NCBI GenBank assembly: GCA_035938875.1
Contig: DASZGL010000049.1
Span: 1-21,353, forward strand
Direction: 5' to 3'
Source of the DNA: DASZGL01 sp035938875
GTDB taxonomy: Bacteria > Chloroflexota > Dormibacteria > Aeolococcales > Aeolococcaceae
DNA length: 21,353 nucleotides
Shown here: positions 14,551 through 21,353 of the stretch, in pieces
Layout of the letters: the number at the start of each line of letters is the position of its first letter
Position numbering within the stretch: the first letter of the stretch is position 1
The notes under the pieces: model-generated
What the model was told of the DNA's origin: nothing
Database searches by the model: none
What the model saw: the letters and a program-made list of their open reading frames with translations, nothing else
Made by a program: the position numbers and the translations under genes

Positions 14551-15342
14551 TCAATCCGCCGGTGGCACCAGACCGCCCGGCGGGCGGTAGTCGAACCTGT
14601 AGCCGACGCCAGGAACCGCGTGCACATATGTCGGGTGTTCGCCGACTGGTTCGATCTTGCGGCGCAGGCGGTAGACGTGGGCGTCGACACTGCGTGCGTC
14701 GAGCTCGGCTCCCTGGCCCCACACCTGCTGGATCATCTCCGCGCGGGAGACGACGCGGCCTGGGCGGGTTGCCAGGAGCGCGAGGAGGTTGAACTCGGTC
14801 GGTGTAAGGCTGACGGCGTCGCCGTCGCGAAGCACCTCATGGCGGCCGAAGTCGATGACCAGGCCGGGGAACTTCAGCCGTCCTGGGCGGACCTGAGCGG
14901 CGGTGCGTCGCTGGCGGCGCAGCTGGGCGCCGATGCGCGCTGCCAGCTCGCGCAGCTCGAAGGGCTTGGTCACGTAGTCGTCTGCGCCGATCTCCAGTCC
15001 GACGACGACGTCGACGACGTCGTGCGTCGACGACACCATGACGATGGGCACCTCGATGCCCGACGAACGCAGGCGGCGGCAGACGTCGAGACCCGTCAGT
15101 CGAGGGAGGTTGAGGTCAAGGACGATGAGGTCGGCGTCGGACTGCTCGGCCATGCGCAGCCCCTCGACACCGTCCTGGGCGACTTGAACGTTGAATCCGT
15201 ACTCGCGTCCCAGCAGGGTCATCATCGGGCCCATCGACGGATCGTCGTCGATGACCAGGATCGTGGTTTCAGGAGCGGCGGGCTGCTCGGCCGGCTCCTC
15301 CGTGCCCGTGCGCAGGGTGGCGTCCACCACCATCAGGTTCAC
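14551..15342 (-). CDS. OmpR/PhoB-type response regulator, orphan
   Basis: 263 aa. Residues 1-26 are an unstructured lead. Residues 27-140 are a receiver domain: acidic D32-D34, phospho-acceptor D76 in LIVLDLNLP, S104/S105 and K126 in YVTKPFEL. Residues about 155-255 are a winged-helix DNA-binding domain: LTPTEFNLLALLATRPGRVVSR, DARSVDAHVYRLRRKIEP and VPGVGYRFDY. It is a transcription regulator switched by phosphorylation. No histidine kinase gene lies next to it, so its partner is elsewhere. The start is GTG 15342, ATG 15333 or GTG 15330; none has a clear SD. It is convergent with gdhA and divergent from the SDR gene. Confidence 0.93.
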   Translation of the reverse strand: MNLMVVDATLRTGTEEPAEQPAAPETTILVIDDDPSMGPMMTLLGREYGFNVQVAQDGVEGLRMAEQSDADLIVLDLNLPRLTGLDVCRRLRSSGIEVPIVMVSSTHDVVDVVVGLEIGADDYVTKPFELRELAARIGAQLRRQRRTAAQVRPGRLKFPGLVIDFGRHEVLRDGDAVSLTPTEFNLLALLATRPGRVVSRAEMIQQVWGQGAELDARSVDAHVYRLRRKIEPVGEHPTYVHAVPGVGYRFDYRPPGGLVPPAD

Positions 15343-15492
15343 GCGTCAAGTGTGGGAAGCGGCCGATCGCAACCCCGTCTGTGCCCCTGCTACGGCTGGG
15401 TTACGAGAGGCCACTGAACTGTTCACAAAGCGCAAGACGCGCTGTCGAATCGCCTCGAAGCCACTACCCCGCCGAGTTGACGGGGGACACGC

Positions 15493-15501
15493 TGCTACCA
15501 T
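15493..15501 (+). promoter_or_regulatory. Putative extended -10 (TGCTACCAT) for the SDR-acyltransferase pair
   Basis: TGC plus TACCAT lies 62 bases before GTG 15564. It resembles the TGCTACCCT before infA. A TTGACG at 15477-15482 is too close (13 bases) to be its -35. The rest of the 15343-15563 gap shows nothing I recognise. Confidence 0.3.
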
Positions 15502-15563
15502 CACCGGTCGCGAGCGCCCAGGTGCGGCGGGGCTGCTCGCGGGCGCTTCTGGAGGTCTCCCCG

Positions 15564-16652
15564 GTGCATCGACAGCGTGTCCTCATCACCGGTGTCTCGC
15601 GGTTCTGGGGCGGCGAGCTCGCCCAGCGCCTCGAGGCCAATCCCATGGTCGAGCAGATCGTCGGCGTCGACGTTCGCGAACCGTCGCGCGAGCTGGTGCG
15701 CACCGACTTCGTCCGTGCTGACATCCGTCACAGCCTCATCGGCAAGCTGGTCCGTGCACTGGGCATCGACACCGTCGTGCACACCAATCTCATCGTCGAC
15801 CCGCGGCGCACCAGCGCTCGCGTGGCCCACGAGACCAACGTCATCGGCACCATGAACCTGCTCGCGGCGTGCAGCGGCGCCGACAGCCCTGTGCGCAAAC
15901 TGGTGGTCAAGTCGAGCACCGCCATCTATGGCAGCGAGCCCGACGACCCCTCGTTCTGGTCGGAGACGATGACCCGGCGCAGCGCTCCGGCGGACGCCTT
16001 CAGCCGGGACATTGTCGAGGTCGAGACCTACGTGCGCGACTTCGCGCTGCGCCGCAACGACGCCACCGTCACCGTGCTGCGCTTCACCAACGTCCTCGGC
16101 CCGCTGTTGCAGACGCCGTTTCAGGCGTTGCTCACGCTGCCCGCTGTGCCCACGGTGCTCGGTTTCGACCCGCGCCTGCAGTTTCTCCACGAAGAGGATG
16201 CGGTGGAGGCGCTGTATCGCGCGAGCGTCGAAGACCACGCCGGCGTGTACAACGTCGCCGGCCCGGGGATCGTCATCCTCAGCCAGGCGATCCGCATCAT
16301 GGGACGTCGCAACGCCCCGGTGATCCCGCCATACGGCGGTTTTCTGGCGACGATTGCCTTGAAGCGGCTGGGCATCATCGACTGGCCGCCGCACCTGTTG
16401 CGGTTGATCCAGTACGGACGTGTCGTCGACATCAGCCGGCTGCAGCAGGAGTTCGGGTTCACGCCACGCTTTCGCACGGCGGAGGTGGTCGCCGACTTCG
16501 CCCGCAAGCATCGCGTTCGCGGTCTGCTGCCCGACGCCGAACAGGGCACGTACGAGAAGGACCTCGAGGAGTTCCTGCAGCGCAAGGGAGCGCGCCCCGA
16601 GGTGGTCAACGGCTCGACGCCGGCACCTGAACCGGCCGGATTGCAACGGTGA
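15564..16652 (+). CDS. Degenerate NAD-dependent epimerase-like SDR (Rv0501-like)
   Basis: 362 aa from GTG 15564, with GGAGGT 7 bases upstream; longer readings have no such site. The SDR fold is clear: VLITGVSRFWGGELAQRL, GVDVR, VVHTN, NVIGTMNLL, KSSTAIYGSEP, RFTNVLGP, FLHEEDAVEAL. Two features are odd. The cofactor loop is G10-VSRFW-G16, lacking the middle Gly of GxxGxxG. The YxxxK catalytic pair is replaced by F146-SRD-I150. By my recollection, mycobacterial Rv0501 (GalE2) has the same family layout and is also followed by an acyltransferase (Rv0502). The protein may bind a nucleotide or lipid-linked sugar without classic SDR chemistry. Its stop overlaps the next start (GTGA). Confidence 0.85.
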   Translation: MHRQRVLITGVSRFWGGELAQRLEANPMVEQIVGVDVREPSRELVRTDFVRADIRHSLIGKLVRALGIDTVVHTNLIVDPRRTSARVAHETNVIGTMNLLAACSGADSPVRKLVVKSSTAIYGSEPDDPSFWSETMTRRSAPADAFSRDIVEVETYVRDFALRRNDATVTVLRFTNVLGPLLQTPFQALLTLPAVPTVLGFDPRLQFLHEEDAVEALYRASVEDHAGVYNVAGPGIVILSQAIRIMGRRNAPVIPPYGGFLATIALKRLGIIDWPPHLLRLIQYGRVVDISRLQQEFGFTPRFRTAEVVADFARKHRVRGLLPDAEQGTYEKDLEEFLQRKGARPEVVNGSTPAPEPAGLQR

Positions 16653-17815
16653 CCAGCGCCGCGGTGGGGGAACGTAACCCCACCGCCGGCGATGCCATTC
16701 GTACCCGCCTTGTGTCACTGCTCGGTGCGACCGAGGCGGAGCTGCGACGGCGCCGCGCTTCGCCTCAGTCGCCGCCGCCCACAAACGGCCGCCGCTCGCG
16801 CCTCTCTGTGTTGAGCGGACTCGTCCAGGTGCTGCCGCGCCCCGACGTGGCCTCGCGTCTACCCAGCCGGGCCCATCTGCAGGACGAGCTGACCATGGCG
16901 GCGATGACCGCAACCGGGAGCCTGGCGCTGCGGCTGCGCGAGCTCACCGGTCGCGACGTCATCGATCTGGAGAGTCTCCAGGACATCATGGGCTTCTTCT
17001 ACCGCGCCTCCGCCGTGCGCGAGAGCCACAGGCGAGGGCTGCAGCCCGTCGACGACTTCGGCTTCGACCAGCAGTGGACCGAGGCCATGCTGCCCCTGGC
17101 TCGGCTGGTCTATCGCAAGTACTGGCGGGTCGACACCGTCGGCGTGAGCAACGTTCCTCGCCGCGGCGGCGCGTTGTTGGTCAGCAACCATTCGGGCGTC
17201 CTCCCCCTGGACGGAGCGATGATCAAGGTCGCCCTGTTCGAGGAAGGACTGGAGCGGCACGCCAGGGCGCTCATCGCCTCGTGGTTCTTCACCCTGCCGG
17301 TGCTCAACTGGTTTCTGCGCCGCAGCGGCCAGACTCTCGGCCATCCCGACGACTCCGTCAGATTGCTCCGTGACGGACAGCTGGTGCTGGTGTTCCCCGA
17401 GGGTGTCAGGGGAACCGGCAAACCCTTTCGCGAGCGCTACCGGCTCCGCCGCTTCGGCCGGGGAGGATTCGTCGGGGTCGCGATTCGCGCCGGCGTGCCC
17501 ATCGTCCCCGTCTCCGTCGTCGGCGCCGAGGAGATCTACCCGATGCTGCTCGACGTACAGCCCGTCGCCCGCCTCATCGGCTTTCCCTACTTCCCGATCA
17601 CCCCGACGTGGCCGTGGCTGGGCCCGCTCGGCCTGATCCCTTTGCCCAGCAAGTGGCGCATCCAGTTCCATCCGCCGGTTCGCACCGACGAGCTGAGCGT
17701 CGCCGACGCCGACGACCCGGCGCTGGTGATGCGCGTCGCCGACGAGGTCCGCGAGACCATTCAGCAGGGGTTGATCACCAACCTCATGGAGAGGCGATCG
17801 GTCTTCCGGCGCTGA
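16649..17815 (+). CDS. PlsC/LPLAT-family acyltransferase (Rv0502-like)
   Basis: 388 aa from GTG 16649, translationally coupled to the SDR gene. Residues 1-110 are a helical, Arg-rich lead of unknown role. Residues about 150-350 are the acyltransferase: VSNHSGVLPLDG with H181 and D188, then LVFPEGVRGTGKPF with F249-P-E-G252, then GVPIVPVSVVGAEEIYP. The catalytic His and Asp are six residues apart instead of the HX4D of PlsC. This widened motif is seen in the LPLAT/MGAT-like subfamily. Such enzymes move fatty acyl groups to glycerol- or glycolipid acceptors at the membrane. Together with the SDR it suggests a dedicated envelope-lipid step whose acceptor is unknown. Confidence 0.87.
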   Translation: MTSAAVGERNPTAGDAIRTRLVSLLGATEAELRRRRASPQSPPPTNGRRSRLSVLSGLVQVLPRPDVASRLPSRAHLQDELTMAAMTATGSLALRLRELTGRDVIDLESLQDIMGFFYRASAVRESHRRGLQPVDDFGFDQQWTEAMLPLARLVYRKYWRVDTVGVSNVPRRGGALLVSNHSGVLPLDGAMIKVALFEEGLERHARALIASWFFTLPVLNWFLRRSGQTLGHPDDSVRLLRDGQLVLVFPEGVRGTGKPFRERYRLRRFGRGGFVGVAIRAGVPIVPVSVVGAEEIYPMLLDVQPVARLIGFPYFPITPTWPWLGPLGLIPLPSKWRIQFHPPVRTDELSVADADDPALVMRVADEVRETIQQGLITNLMERRSVFRR

Positions 17816-17897
17816 CCGGCCCGCCGCCCAATCCCGCGACGCACTTCGACGCTCGGGTCACGGAGCAGATTCAGCCGGCTCGGCGAGATGGGCATCC

Positions 17898-18707
17898 GTG
17901 TACCTTTTTCTGGCGATGGATGAAGCAGGTCATCGGGTTGCCGGCCCTCGGCAGGAGCTCGCCGAGCTGTACGAGGGAATCGGCGCGCCGTCCACCGACG
18001 CCGGCGCCGCGTCCGCGGCCAGGGATGTCCAGCGGCTCTGGGAGCGGTGGAACGTCGCCCCGCCGCCGCCGGCACGCCGTCGCCGTCGCCGTCGGCCCTC
18101 CCTGCGCGCCCTCCTCGTGCTCCTCGGACTCGCGCTCATCGCCGCAGGCGTTTGGGTCATCGTGGCACCGCTCGTGGGTGTGTGGCAGCGCTCCCGCGTC
18201 GACCAGTCGGCGCTGTCGCAGTGGCATAACGGGGGCGCGCAGGCCATCACCGGCGGTGTCGCCGGCCCCGACGCCAGCGACCACCCGTCGAATTGCGGGA
18301 CCCAGCAGCCGGCCGCCGACGCCTATGCGCTGATGACCTTCCCCAGCCTGCCCCAATACAACTACTCGGGTGTCGCCGGCGACGGCACGTGGGACCTGCT
18401 CCACTCGCGGTCGGTGGTTCATTGGCACGGCTCAGCGGATCCCGGGCAGCTGGGCAACGTGATCATCGCCTTCCATCGCGAGGATCACTACCCGCACATC
18501 GACGAGCTGAACACGGGCATGGAGGTCGACCTGCAGGACCGCAACTGCCGCCTCTTCCGCTACACGGTCACCAGCAAGTGGGTGGGACCGCCAGAGCAGG
18601 TCACCCAGCTGGTCTCCACCGGCGGACACGACCTCACCCTGGTCACCTGCACCCCCTGGTACCGGGACTACAACCGCATCGTCTGGCGGGCGACCCTGAT
18701 CAATTGA
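17898..18707 (+). CDS. Class E/D-like sortase, membrane anchored
   Basis: 269 aa from GTG 17898 (ATG 17916 is an alternative; neither has a strong SD). Residues 1-68 are cytoplasmic and end in a run of Arg (60-66). One TM segment follows (about 69-92, LRALLVLLGLALIAAGVWVIV). The outer domain carries the sortase triad: H193 in IIAFHRED, C251 in LTLVTC, and R260 in YNRIVWRATL. Sortases cut a C-terminal LPxTG/LAxTG signal and attach the protein to the cell wall or build pili. The usual GHR before the loop reads FHR here. No clear LPxTG protein lies beside it, so it is probably a housekeeping-type enzyme acting on substrates elsewhere. The 82-base gap before it holds no gene. Confidence 0.85.
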   Translation: MYLFLAMDEAGHRVAGPRQELAELYEGIGAPSTDAGAASAARDVQRLWERWNVAPPPPARRRRRRRPSLRALLVLLGLALIAAGVWVIVAPLVGVWQRSRVDQSALSQWHNGGAQAITGGVAGPDASDHPSNCGTQQPAADAYALMTFPSLPQYNYSGVAGDGTWDLLHSRSVVHWHGSADPGQLGNVIIAFHREDHYPHIDELNTGMEVDLQDRNCRLFRYTVTSKWVGPPEQVTQLVSTGGHDLTLVTCTPWYRDYNRIVWRATLIN

Positions 18708-18801
18708 CGGGCCATCGGGTCAGCGAGCACCATATCTGGTAGTCAGGAGTGGGCAAGGACACAAGATGGGGTGCCCCAAGGCGCCGACCCCGGCGGCCGT
18801 C

Positions 18802-18810
18802 TGGTAGACT
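18802..18810 (+). promoter_or_regulatory. Putative extended -10 (TGGTAGACT) for guaB3-guaA
   Basis: TGG plus TAGACT lies about 155 bases before ATG 18965 and shares TAGACTTGG with the metH upstream region. TAGACT is a known -10 of actinobacterial rRNA promoters. The implied leader is about 150 bases long. Confidence 0.45.
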
Positions 18811-18883
18811 TGGCAGCCACGGAGAATGATCGACAGACGACACGTAGCATGCCCCTGCCGGTGACATTGATCCCGGCCACAGA

Positions 18884-18937
18884 GGGCGCAGAGCGCCCAG
18901 GTCAGCCCCGACAAGCTGCCCTGGGCGTTCGTGTTTT
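18884..18937 (+). promoter_or_regulatory. Candidate transcription attenuator in the guaB3 leader
   Basis: Hairpin A: GGGCGC-AGA-GCGCCC (18884-18898). Hairpin B: CGCCCAGGTCAGC (18894-18906), 8-base loop, GCTGCCCTGGGCG (18915-18927), 13 pairs with one mismatch, followed by TTCGTGTTTT (18928-18937). The arms share 18894-18898, so A and B cannot form together. B looks like an intrinsic terminator and A like its competitor. The region 18811-18883 would hold any sensor; I recognise no known riboswitch consensus in it. Confidence 0.55.
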
Positions 18938-18964
18938 AAGCGGCAGCGCTGCACCGGAGGACGA

Positions 18965-20125
18965 ATGGAGGTCGAGCTAGGCAGGTCCAAGCGCGCCCGT
19001 CGCGCCTACGGGTTCGACGAGGTCGCGCTCGTCCCGGGGACGGTGACCATCAACCCCGAGGAGATCGACGTCACCTTCTCGCTGAACGGATCGACGCTGC
19101 CGCTGCCGATCATCGCAGCGGCGATGGACGGCGTCGTCGATCCGCGATTCGCCGTCGAGATGGGCCGGCTGGGCGGGCTCGCGGTGCTCAACCTCGACGG
19201 TGTGCAGACGCGGTACGAGGATCCCAGCGAGGTGCTGCAGGCGATCGCCGACGCGCCTCGTGAGCACATCAACGTGCTCCTGCAGAAGATCTACAGCGCG
19301 CCGGTGCAGGACGGGCTCATCGGCCAGCGCGTCGAGGAGATCAAGCAGGCAGACGTCCCCTGCGCGGTGTCGTCGATCCCCAACCACGCGGAGCGTCGCG
19401 GCAGCATCGTCCAGGAGGCTGGGGCCGACGTGTTCGTCGTCCAGGGCACGGTGCTCACCGCGCGGCACGTGAGCAAGTCGTACAAGCAGCTGTCATTCCG
19501 CGAGCTCACCGCGTCGCTCGACATCCCTGTCATCGTCGGCAACTGCGTCGACTACGCCACCGCGCTGGAGCTCATGGACACGGGCATCCGCGGTCTCCTC
19601 GTCGGTGTTGGTCCCGGGGCGGCGTGCACCACGCGGGCTGTGCTCGGCGTGGGCGTTCCCCAGGTGACCGCGACCAGCGACTGCGCGGCGGCACGCGACG
19701 ATCACCAGCGACGCAGTGGTGAGCGCGTCGCCATCATCACCGACGGCGGCATGCGCATCGGCGGCGACGTCGCCAAGGCCTTCGCCAGCGGCGCCGACGC
19801 AGTGATGATCGGCTCCATCTTCGCCGCCACCGACGAGGCCGCCGGCCACGGCAACCACTGGGGGATGGCGACTCCCGACCCCAACCTGCCGCGGGGCACG
19901 CGCATCAAGACGGGGATCAAGGGCACGCTCAAAGAGGTGCTCTTCGGCCCGGCGCACGTCGATGACGGCAGCATGAACCTCATCGGCGCGCTGAAGAGCG
20001 CCATGGGCGTCTGCGGCGCGCGCACCATCGCCGACTTCCAGCACACCGAGATGGTCATCGCGCCATCGATCAAGACAGAGGGCAAGCTTCAGCAGAAAGA
20101 GCAGCGCGTGGGAATGGGGGTATGA
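18965..20125 (+). CDS. guaB3: GuaB3-family IMP dehydrogenase-related protein
   Basis: 386 aa from ATG 18965, with GGAGG 4 bases upstream. It is an IMPDH/GMP-reductase TIM barrel: EVALVPG, IIAAAMDGVVD, catalytic loop VGPGAACTTR with C221, ITDGGMRIGGDVAKA, GADAVMIGS. No CBS pair is inserted, so the protein is about 100 aa shorter than classic GuaB. The C-terminal part (LPRGTRIKTGIKGTLKEVLFGPA, then DGSMNLIGALKSAMGVCGA) matches the GuaB3 group known from actinobacteria and cyanobacteria rather than the VPYRG flap of GuaB. Mycobacterial GuaB3 has no proven IMPDH activity. Here it is the only such gene beside guaA and overlaps it (ATGA), which suggests it supplies XMP. Confidence 0.9.
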   Translation: MEVELGRSKRARRAYGFDEVALVPGTVTINPEEIDVTFSLNGSTLPLPIIAAAMDGVVDPRFAVEMGRLGGLAVLNLDGVQTRYEDPSEVLQAIADAPREHINVLLQKIYSAPVQDGLIGQRVEEIKQADVPCAVSSIPNHAERRGSIVQEAGADVFVVQGTVLTARHVSKSYKQLSFRELTASLDIPVIVGNCVDYATALELMDTGIRGLLVGVGPGAACTTRAVLGVGVPQVTATSDCAAARDDHQRRSGERVAIITDGGMRIGGDVAKAFASGADAVMIGSIFAATDEAAGHGNHWGMATPDPNLPRGTRIKTGIKGTLKEVLFGPAHVDDGSMNLIGALKSAMGVCGARTIADFQHTEMVIAPSIKTEGKLQQKEQRVGMGV

Positions 20126-21353
20126 CGGTCACGGCCGATCCGCCGTCGGTGACACCCACTCCGGTCACGGCTGCGCACGACACGGTGCTGGTCCTCGACT
20201 TCGGCTCGCAGTACAGCCAGCTCATCGCGCGCAGGGTGCGCGAGGCCAAGGTGTACTGCGAGCTGGTGCGCGGCACCATCGACGCCGACGAGGTGCGGCG
20301 GCGCAATCCCCGGGGACTGATCTTCGGCGGCGGTCCCGCCTCGGTGTACGACGAGGATGCGCCCAAGCCGGACCCGGCGATCTACGACCTCGGCCTGCCC
20401 ATCCTCGGCATCTGCTACGGCATGCAGCTGCTGGCCCACGACCTCGGTGGCGAGGTCGAGCCCGCCGAGCGCCGCGAATATGGCCTCGCCTCACTCGTTG
20501 TCGACGAGTCGAGCGGCCTCTTCGACCGGCTGCCCGCGGAGCTGCCCGTGTGGATGAGCCACGGCGACATCATCACCAGGATGCCGCCGGGCTTTCGCGC
20601 GGTGGCCCACTCACTCAACTCGCCATGCGCCGCCATGGCGGGCCCCGGTGGCCGCCTGGGCATCCAGTTCCATCCCGAGGTGGTGCACACCCCGCTGGGC
20701 CGGGAGATCCTGCGCAACTTTCTCTACGAGGTGTGCGGCTGCAGCGGCACCTGGGAGCCGGCGTCGTTCATCGACATGGCGGTGACCGACATCCGCACGC
20801 GCGTCGGCGACGGCCGTGTGCTCTGCGCGCTGAGTGGCGGCGTCGACTCTGCGGTGGCGGCGACCCTTGTCCATCGCGCCGTCGGAGACCAGCTGACCTG
20901 CGTCTTCGTCGACAACGGATTGCTGCGCCGCGCTGAGGCCGACCGCGTCATCGACATCATGTCGCGTCAACGGCACATCGACCTCGTCCACGTCGACGCC
21001 AGCGATCGATTCCTCAGCGCGCTCGCCGGGGTGGTCGATCCCGAAGAAAAGAGGCGTCGCATCGGGCGCACCTTCATCGAGGTGTTCGAGACTGAGGCCC
21101 GCCGCCTCGGGCGGGTCGACTTCCTTGCCCAGGGAACGCTCTATCCCGACGTCATCGAGTCCACCGCTGCCGACACCAACCACGCCCAGAAGATCAAGAC
21201 GCACCACAACGTCGGCGGCCTGCCCGAGGACCTTCGGTTCGCCCTCGTCGAGCCGCTGCGCTACCTCTTCAAGGACGAGGTGCGCCAGGTCGGCCTCGCC
21301 CTGGGGCTGCCCGAGGACATGGTGTGGCGCCAGCCCTTCCCCGGTCCCGGGCT
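20122..21353 (+). CDS. guaA: GMP synthase (glutamine-hydrolysing), C-terminus outside window
   Basis: 410 codons are present of an expected ~520. Residues 1-20 are a Thr/Pro-rich lead. The class I glutamine amidotransferase domain follows: VLDFGSQYSQLIARR, C98 in GICYGMQ, and H184-P-E186 in QFHPE. The ATP-pyrophosphatase domain starts near 215 with the P-loop SGGVDS (238-243), and has FVDNGLLR, AQGTLYPDVIES and KTHHNVGG. It converts XMP to GMP using ATP and glutamine. The dimerisation domain at the C-terminus lies beyond the window. The start overlaps the guaB3 stop by ATGA, giving a two-gene GMP-synthesis operon controlled by the leader upstream. Confidence 0.97.
   Translation, partial: MTVTADPPSVTPTPVTAAHDTVLVLDFGSQYSQLIARRVREAKVYCELVRGTIDADEVRRRNPRGLIFGGGPASVYDEDAPKPDPAIYDLGLPILGICYGMQLLAHDLGGEVEPAERREYGLASLVVDESSGLFDRLPAELPVWMSHGDIITRMPPGFRAVAHSLNSPCAAMAGPGGRLGIQFHPEVVHTPLGREILRNFLYEVCGCSGTWEPASFIDMAVTDIRTRVGDGRVLCALSGGVDSAVAATLVHRAVGDQLTCVFVDNGLLRRAEADRVIDIMSRQRHIDLVHVDASDRFLSALAGVVDPEEKRRRIGRTFIEVFETEARRLGRVDFLAQGTLYPDVIESTAADTNHAQKIKTHHNVGGLPEDLRFALVEPLRYLFKDEVRQVGLALGLPEDMVWRQPFPGPG

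Noticed and set aside
18849..18980. Possible 43-codon leader peptide before guaB3
   Set aside because: ATG 18849 has no SD, the frame overruns the guaB3 start and its composition is unremarkable; the hairpins explain the region better.
1..21353. tRNA, rRNA, insertion sequences, integrase or attachment sites
   Set aside because: I looked for cloverleaf arms, transposase motifs and flanking repeats and saw none.

Overview
This is a high-GC bacterial chromosome segment of ordinary housekeeping and envelope genes with no phage, IS, CRISPR or RNA genes that I can see. Gene content points to an actinobacteria-like or Chloroflexota/Dormibacterota-like lineage: a GuaB3-type IMP dehydrogenase relative, a gene pair resembling mycobacterial Rv0501/Rv0502, a class E-like sortase, a PhaR-type PHA regulator, and TANNNT-type -10 boxes that sit close to start codons. 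I cannot fix the phylum from sequence alone.

Left part (1-6823). On the minus strand lie the N-terminal 606 codons of cobalamin-dependent methionine synthase (metH, cut by the window edge) and a membrane-anchored pseudokinase with a secreted C-terminal domain. Divergent from these is infA (IF-1) with a basic N-terminal extension, then a small membrane protein. A three-gene minus-strand operon follows: an uncharacterised protein, a flippase-like LPG-synthase-type membrane protein, and a UDP-glucose 4-epimerase-like SDR. The last two overlap by GTGA.

Centre (6994-13124). A poorly resolved plus-strand ORF precedes a full-length diguanylate cyclase (TM, periplasmic domain, TM, HAMP, GAF, GGDEF with an I-site). 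This overlaps an L-threonine aldolase by one base. A strong hairpin terminator separates the aldolase from a convergent histone H1-like protein gene (eight KTTAR repeats). A 785-bp gap with no convincing gene follows. Then come a small phasin-like coiled-coil protein and a PhaR-type regulator that appears to start with CTG. Together these three genes look like a PHA-granule/nucleoid module in which functions fused in pseudomonad PhaF are split over separate genes.

Right part (13121-21353). Glutamate dehydrogenase overlaps the PhaR-like gene. It is convergent with an orphan OmpR-type response regulator, and four hairpins lie between them. Next is a translationally coupled SDR/acyltransferase pair; the SDR has lost its YxxxK catalytic residues and the acyltransferase has a widened H/D motif. 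A sortase follows. The window ends in a guaB3-guaA operon (guaA truncated) preceded by a leader with two mutually exclusive hairpins, the second terminator-like.

Most interesting points: the PHA/nucleoid module, the degenerate SDR-acyltransferase pair, the guaB3 leader, and the overlapping divergent promoters between the pseudokinase gene and infA. Nothing here amounts to a clearly new defence or mobile system.
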